Source of the DNA: Crotophaga sulcirostris
Lineage: Eukaryota > Chordata > Aves > Cuculiformes > Crotophagidae
DNA length: 64,000 nucleotides
Direction of reading: 5' to 3'
Assembly (NCBI GenBank): GCA_013397455.1
Contig: VYZB01000168.1
Span: 1,330,839-1,394,838, forward strand
Shown here: one piece after another, positions 59,601-64,000 of the stretch
Layout: each line of letters begins with the position of its first letter
Numbering within the stretch: the stretch's first letter is position 1
Notes under the pieces: model-generated
The model's database searches: none
The model's input: the letters and a program-made list of their open reading frames with translations, nothing else
Told to the model about the DNA's origin: nothing
Translations under genes and position numbers: made by a program

Positions 59601-62600
59601 ATCCTGAAAATCCCCCGAATCAACTAGACAGTGCCAGAAGTGTCTGTTCAAACACTCTCACAATTTTCAATGTGTTTCATAATTTTCTGAGTTTTGGTGT
59701 TCGTATTCCTTGTGAGTAAGCACAACCACTTCTAATGTCCTCATAGTCTGTACACATAAAATAGATCTCTACAAATAAACTTCTAAAAAAAAGGTCAATA
59801 ACAATGACTACCTGGATGAAAATGTTTGTCTTGCTCACACTGTGCCTGTATAATGAATAGAGGAACAATAACAGACTCTGTGGTGTCAATCTATTATTAT
59901 TATTTTTAACTAGCACTAATTAATTTTAACACAGAGGAAAAATGATTCCGGTGGAAAAAAAAAAAAAAGAAAGAAAAAGGAGGATTAACTTTCTTTCGTA
60001 ATTAAATTGCTAAGAAGTAACCTAAAGTGCAATTAGCTAGCTATATACTTAATTACTATATGATAAAAAAGTACCCAGGATCTGACTTCTTGGTAGATGG
60101 ATAACAGACCTGGGGAGACAAATTTAATGAAACAATTAAGGAAAAGGGAGATTGTGGCTTGGCATCTTTTGATCTAACTAGAAAATTTACAGATGAATAG
60201 GAAAAATCCTGGGTTATAACTGTTTCTGTTAAATTGTCTCCATCATAGCATCTTCCTGCAAATCAAGCAGGATGAGATGTATTGAAGTAGTATATGGATA
60301 CTTGATAGGGGTTTGCATCTCTCCTCAGCGAAGTTGTGACAACGGAGATCCATTTATTTCGTTATCTTTCTGAGACCTTTCCTGGGCCTGATAGAAACTA
60401 AAGAGATTGTCTTCTACCACTTCCTTCAGGATGGCACACATCTCCCAGTGCATGGAGAGAAGTTTCCATCGCAGTGTTTAAACACTAGGGCTACAGATTA
60501 TGTTGTAACTAACCATCACTCCATTCAGAGAAGAACGGTGCTTGTAAGATTCAATACTCTCCTATGCACTCAGAACAAGCTAGGCTTGGTACCCTCCAAT
60601 GCAGTTTTGAAGAACAAGATATTTTTGCTCCAAGGACACCAGGGTAATATGTTTTGTCTTACAAAACAAAGTGAAACAATTTGCTTTAAATGGAAAAAAA
60701 AAAAAAAAGGAGCTGACTGGTCTACAGAATTTTTTAGTTTGTTGTTATTGACTTTTAGAAAAAGAAAATTAACTTTTTGATTTGTGAACTTTTGCTCTAC
60801 TTGGTCTCCACTCCAATGAGCGGTAAAATTTTGAGTTGTGTCTTCTTCTAGGAAACAGAGAACCCAGTTCCATTTCCCACTGCAAACACAGCCACTAAAG
60901 TGCTAGAAAAAATCTCATTTTTCAAATCAGTGCAGTGCTTTCACCAGTCCAATTCTTATATGCTCTCGACAGTTCAAAGGGTGCTTGCTCTGGTTTTGTT
61001 GCTTTGACAACAGATTGAAGAAGTGTTTGAAGGAGCACATCTGCTTGAGCCTCATAAGGCTGAATTGGAATTTCTCTCCCCATTCTGAATGAAGATTTGA
61101 AGAAGGCAAAAAGCAGTGTGAGTTCACTCCTGCCTGCAATTATACTGCTGATAAGATGTTAATGAAGAGAAGCGCTGAATAGAGTCTGCAAAGTAGTTAT
61201 AATCAGGTCTTGTTGTAATTAAAATTGTCAACAAATTGACAAAGACTCTTAGTGACTTGTACTGAAACTGCTAGGAAACTGGAGCTGGAAGCATCTGTGT
61301 GTACACTAAGACCACTAGCTGAAGCATTACCTCATTTCAGGATGACCTTTTCCTTAGGAAATTTCCCATGTATAGGGTCAAGCTAAAGATCCTGTTAGCC
61401 TAAAGCATTAAGTCTACCTCAGGGCAACTGAATTTGTTTTGTGATAGTGTATAAGAAGTCAGGCAAGCACAGAGTGATGCTTTGCCTCTTTGCTTCTCCT
61501 GACAATATATAGTTTCAAGACTCACTGATCAAGACTTTGTCCAGGTGTCAAAGCTTCAAAAACTTCTAGAACTACAAAGGTACTGAGCTTTCTCTGGGCT
61601 GAAATATTGCATGTATGTGTCTATACATAACTAAATGCCTCCATATCTCAGCCTGTCCATGCAAAGCTGGTTGTATACGTATCTTGCTTTAGCAAACACA
61701 AGACCTGATATATAGCATCAACTTTGTATATACGTACGATAAAATTTATATTCATGCAGTGGTAGTAGAAGGAATCTCAAAGTTTTTTAGAAACTCTGTA
61801 AAATAATGTAATTCAATAAAAAACAAACAACTATGGTGACTTATTTGCAGCAAGGGTCCAAAGCAGGAAAACTATGGAAGTAATATGTTTCACAAGGAGT
61901 TGGACTGGGTTTTATTAATATGTAAGGTCATGGTGTGGATCACTATAGAGGAGATTCAGTTGCCTGGTTGTATTTTTTCTGAACAAGGCTATCTCTTCTT
62001 AGTATAATGTTATATTTTTTTCCTTTTATCGTTACATCAAAAGTTCATGGAAAATCATTAGCAGCAGTTTCACAACCTTCAAAAGATATCAGCCCTTTCA
62101 TTCCTCTATAGAGGAAAACAGACTGTGTAACTCTCAGCCTTTCATCCTCAAGTATTTGCCACTTAAAAACAAGTTCGAAAGCAACTTAAATGTATAACAC
62201 ATCATATATTTATAAGCCAGGAGAAGAAATCAAACAGCCTAGGTTTGAGGGAAAGCTGGAAGTAGCCCATATCTATTTATACAGATAGAAATTTTTACGT
62301 ATTGCATATAACCTCTGCGTCAAAAAGATTCTAGCATGAGGTGTGAAACAACTCCTTGCTTTTGAATAGGACAAATGCAATGTGATGTGATTAAGAGGAT
62401 GATTGTAAGATTGCATGTCCCGAAACATTAATAAGCAGGCATTACAAATGCTCTCTGGTAACTGGTTTTAACATGAGCATTATTAAATGTTAATCAAGGA
62501 AGTGGAATCACTAGATAAACATTAAGCAATAGTGATCATGGAGTGTTAGTAAACATGACAATGAACAACGAGTTCTCACATGTGGCTAGAGCTGGTGTCT

Positions 62601-64000
62601 GCAAAATATTTCTTTATAATTGTTACTACTTCTCTGCCACTCTGCCTGTCTTTCTTCACTGGGTATTCTGGGAGATTTTTCTTTTAATTTTGATGACTGG
62701 AAGTAGAAAAATGAATTTGCTTTTTCTGCTTAAATTTTGCTTTGGTTCCATGTAAAATAAAAACATTACTAGTAGTCTGAGGAGGCTTAGAAGTTTGTAA
62801 TTATTTCTTGCAAAATTTTTAACACCTTCTTTAAAGACATCATTTAAGAATCTTACTAGAAGTAAAGAAAGAAGGTAAATAGAAGAGTGTTCTGAATAAG
62901 GATGTCTTCCTATTTTTTTCATGCTAACATTTGTGAAACTCAAAATGAACTTGAAATAAGTGCTTTCAAAGTTTGAGCTCAGCAAACTCTACAATCTATA
63001 TATAAAATCCATGCACCAGTAAAAATGCGTTGTGTTCCTTCAGGATTAAACGAGGACAAGTAAAAAACAATAAAACACACCAAAGTAAACAAAGGAAAAA
63101 CCGCAACTGAAGAAATGGGATGATTCCTCCTGAAAAGAGGAACCCAATTTCTCTTATGTATGGTGATTGAACATTTCTGTCAGCCTTGATTCACCTGAGA
63201 GGTGTGGTAGTCCTGCTCTACTTCCTCCTTCTTCCTGTATCACTGACACATCCCTCACATCCCTCCCCTTTCACTAAGGAGAAATCCTTAATGGCTTATT
63301 CAAAGCAACTGGAAATATTTTTTAAAACAGTAGGGCAATTGGAAAGAAAAACTGACCTAAATTTTGCTTGGAAAAATGATGTACTTATACTTTAAGGACA
63401 GATCAAATGGGACAAAGAGGGGACTTTCTTCCAAGCATGAAGTGTAGTTTTCATGCTGTTTCTTTTATAACTTCTTTTGACGATGAAATTAGAGTCCTTC
63501 TTTTATCACTGATTATTTTTTACATGTTTTTGAGAGACTCTCAGTAGGTGTCAAGACCCATAGGACAAGTGCATTTTAACAACACTCCACTAGACACACA
63601 GAAAAAGGCACATATTTCTTTTTGCCACTTTTCTCTATGCTCTGAGCTGCAGAACTTACAGCGTCACAGTGACATGAGTCTTGAGCTGTCACCTAGTTCT
63701 CCCAGTCAAAACTTTATAACATACAGTCAACAAACCCCAAAATATTTTGCATTTGAGAGTAGATAACTGCATAATGTCAGATTATTCATTTTAAGATATG
63801 CAATCTGAACCTGTTACAGCAAAGGGGAAGCCAAACCTTCCATGCAAGATTCCCACTTAAGTTTTGGTACTGTGTATCCCTTGCAGCCAGACACTTGGAG
63901 CATGTGTCTGTCTCTTATTTAAAGCAACCAGACTCATGTTGTGTACCTGGGTCCTCTGAGGCTACACTCCAGGTAAGGACTACATCCATGCTTAGGCACA
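56697..64000. other. Unassigned unique sequence
   Basis: No gene, RNA gene or interspersed repeat is recognised over 7.3 kb. Poly-A tracts occur at about 59071-59082, 59956-59969 and 60691-60706 and T-runs at 58441-58450 and 58556-58564. The open frame at 60448-60780 (110 codons) has no recognisable domain and runs through a poly-A lysine stretch. Ancient repeats below visual recognition may be present. Confidence 0.5.

Noticed and set aside
60448..60780. 110-codon plus-strand frame
   Set aside because: No recognisable domain, and it runs through a poly-A tract read as lysines; consistent with chance.
1..64000. Search for tRNA, snRNA, rRNA, CRISPR arrays, bacterial-type operons or intact viral genes
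   Set aside because: None was recognised; repeats and base composition point to vertebrate non-coding DNA.

Overview
The window looks like AT-rich, CpG-poor, non-coding DNA from a bird genome. The evidence is the repeat content: several CR1 LINE fragments, including one that ends in the typical CR1 ATTCTATG-type tail, older amniote-type CR1 copies, MIR-like SINEs, endogenous retrovirus (ERV) fragments and one short hAT-type DNA transposon. No protein-coding host gene, rRNA, tRNA, CRISPR array or CpG island could be supported. The longer open frames are CR1 or ERV remnants, their antisense strands, or low-complexity sequence. The window is best read as a gene desert or the inside of a very long intron.

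Layout. Positions 1-4.2 kb are a repeat cluster: a 1.6 kb CR1 on the minus strand (about 585-2195), a plus-strand CR1 piece that meets a minus-strand CR1 3' end at about 2948, and a decayed ERV pol fragment (about 3330-4235, protease end plus reverse transcriptase with stops and a frameshift). From 4.2 to 11.2 kb there are only low-complexity tracts and unassigned unique sequence. From 11.2 to 21.6 kb there are four or more minus-strand CR1 pieces (11211, 13029, an ancient copy at 18090, and a nested pair at 20165-21565). From 21.6 to 40 kb there is almost no recognisable repeat apart from a CR1 scrap at 27239 and a CA-rich microsatellite at 33839. From 40 to 47 kb there is an ancient CR1 copy, MIR-like SINEs, and two stretches that look like candidate conserved regulatory elements (about 43840-44110 and 45770-46490). 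From 51.7 to 56.7 kb there is a hAT-type element with a perfect 8-bp target duplication, an ERV LTR/leader fragment preceded by a perfect 14-bp hairpin, and a plus-strand CR1 with its tail. From 56.7 kb to the end nothing was recognised.

There are no genes to work together here. The recognisable biology is the record of transposon insertion and decay, plus weak hints of distal regulatory sequence. Family assignments rest on recognition of repeat sequence and of translated ORF2/pol remnants by eye. Boundaries are approximate except for the hAT element, the hairpin and the simple repeats. Regulatory calls are inference only.
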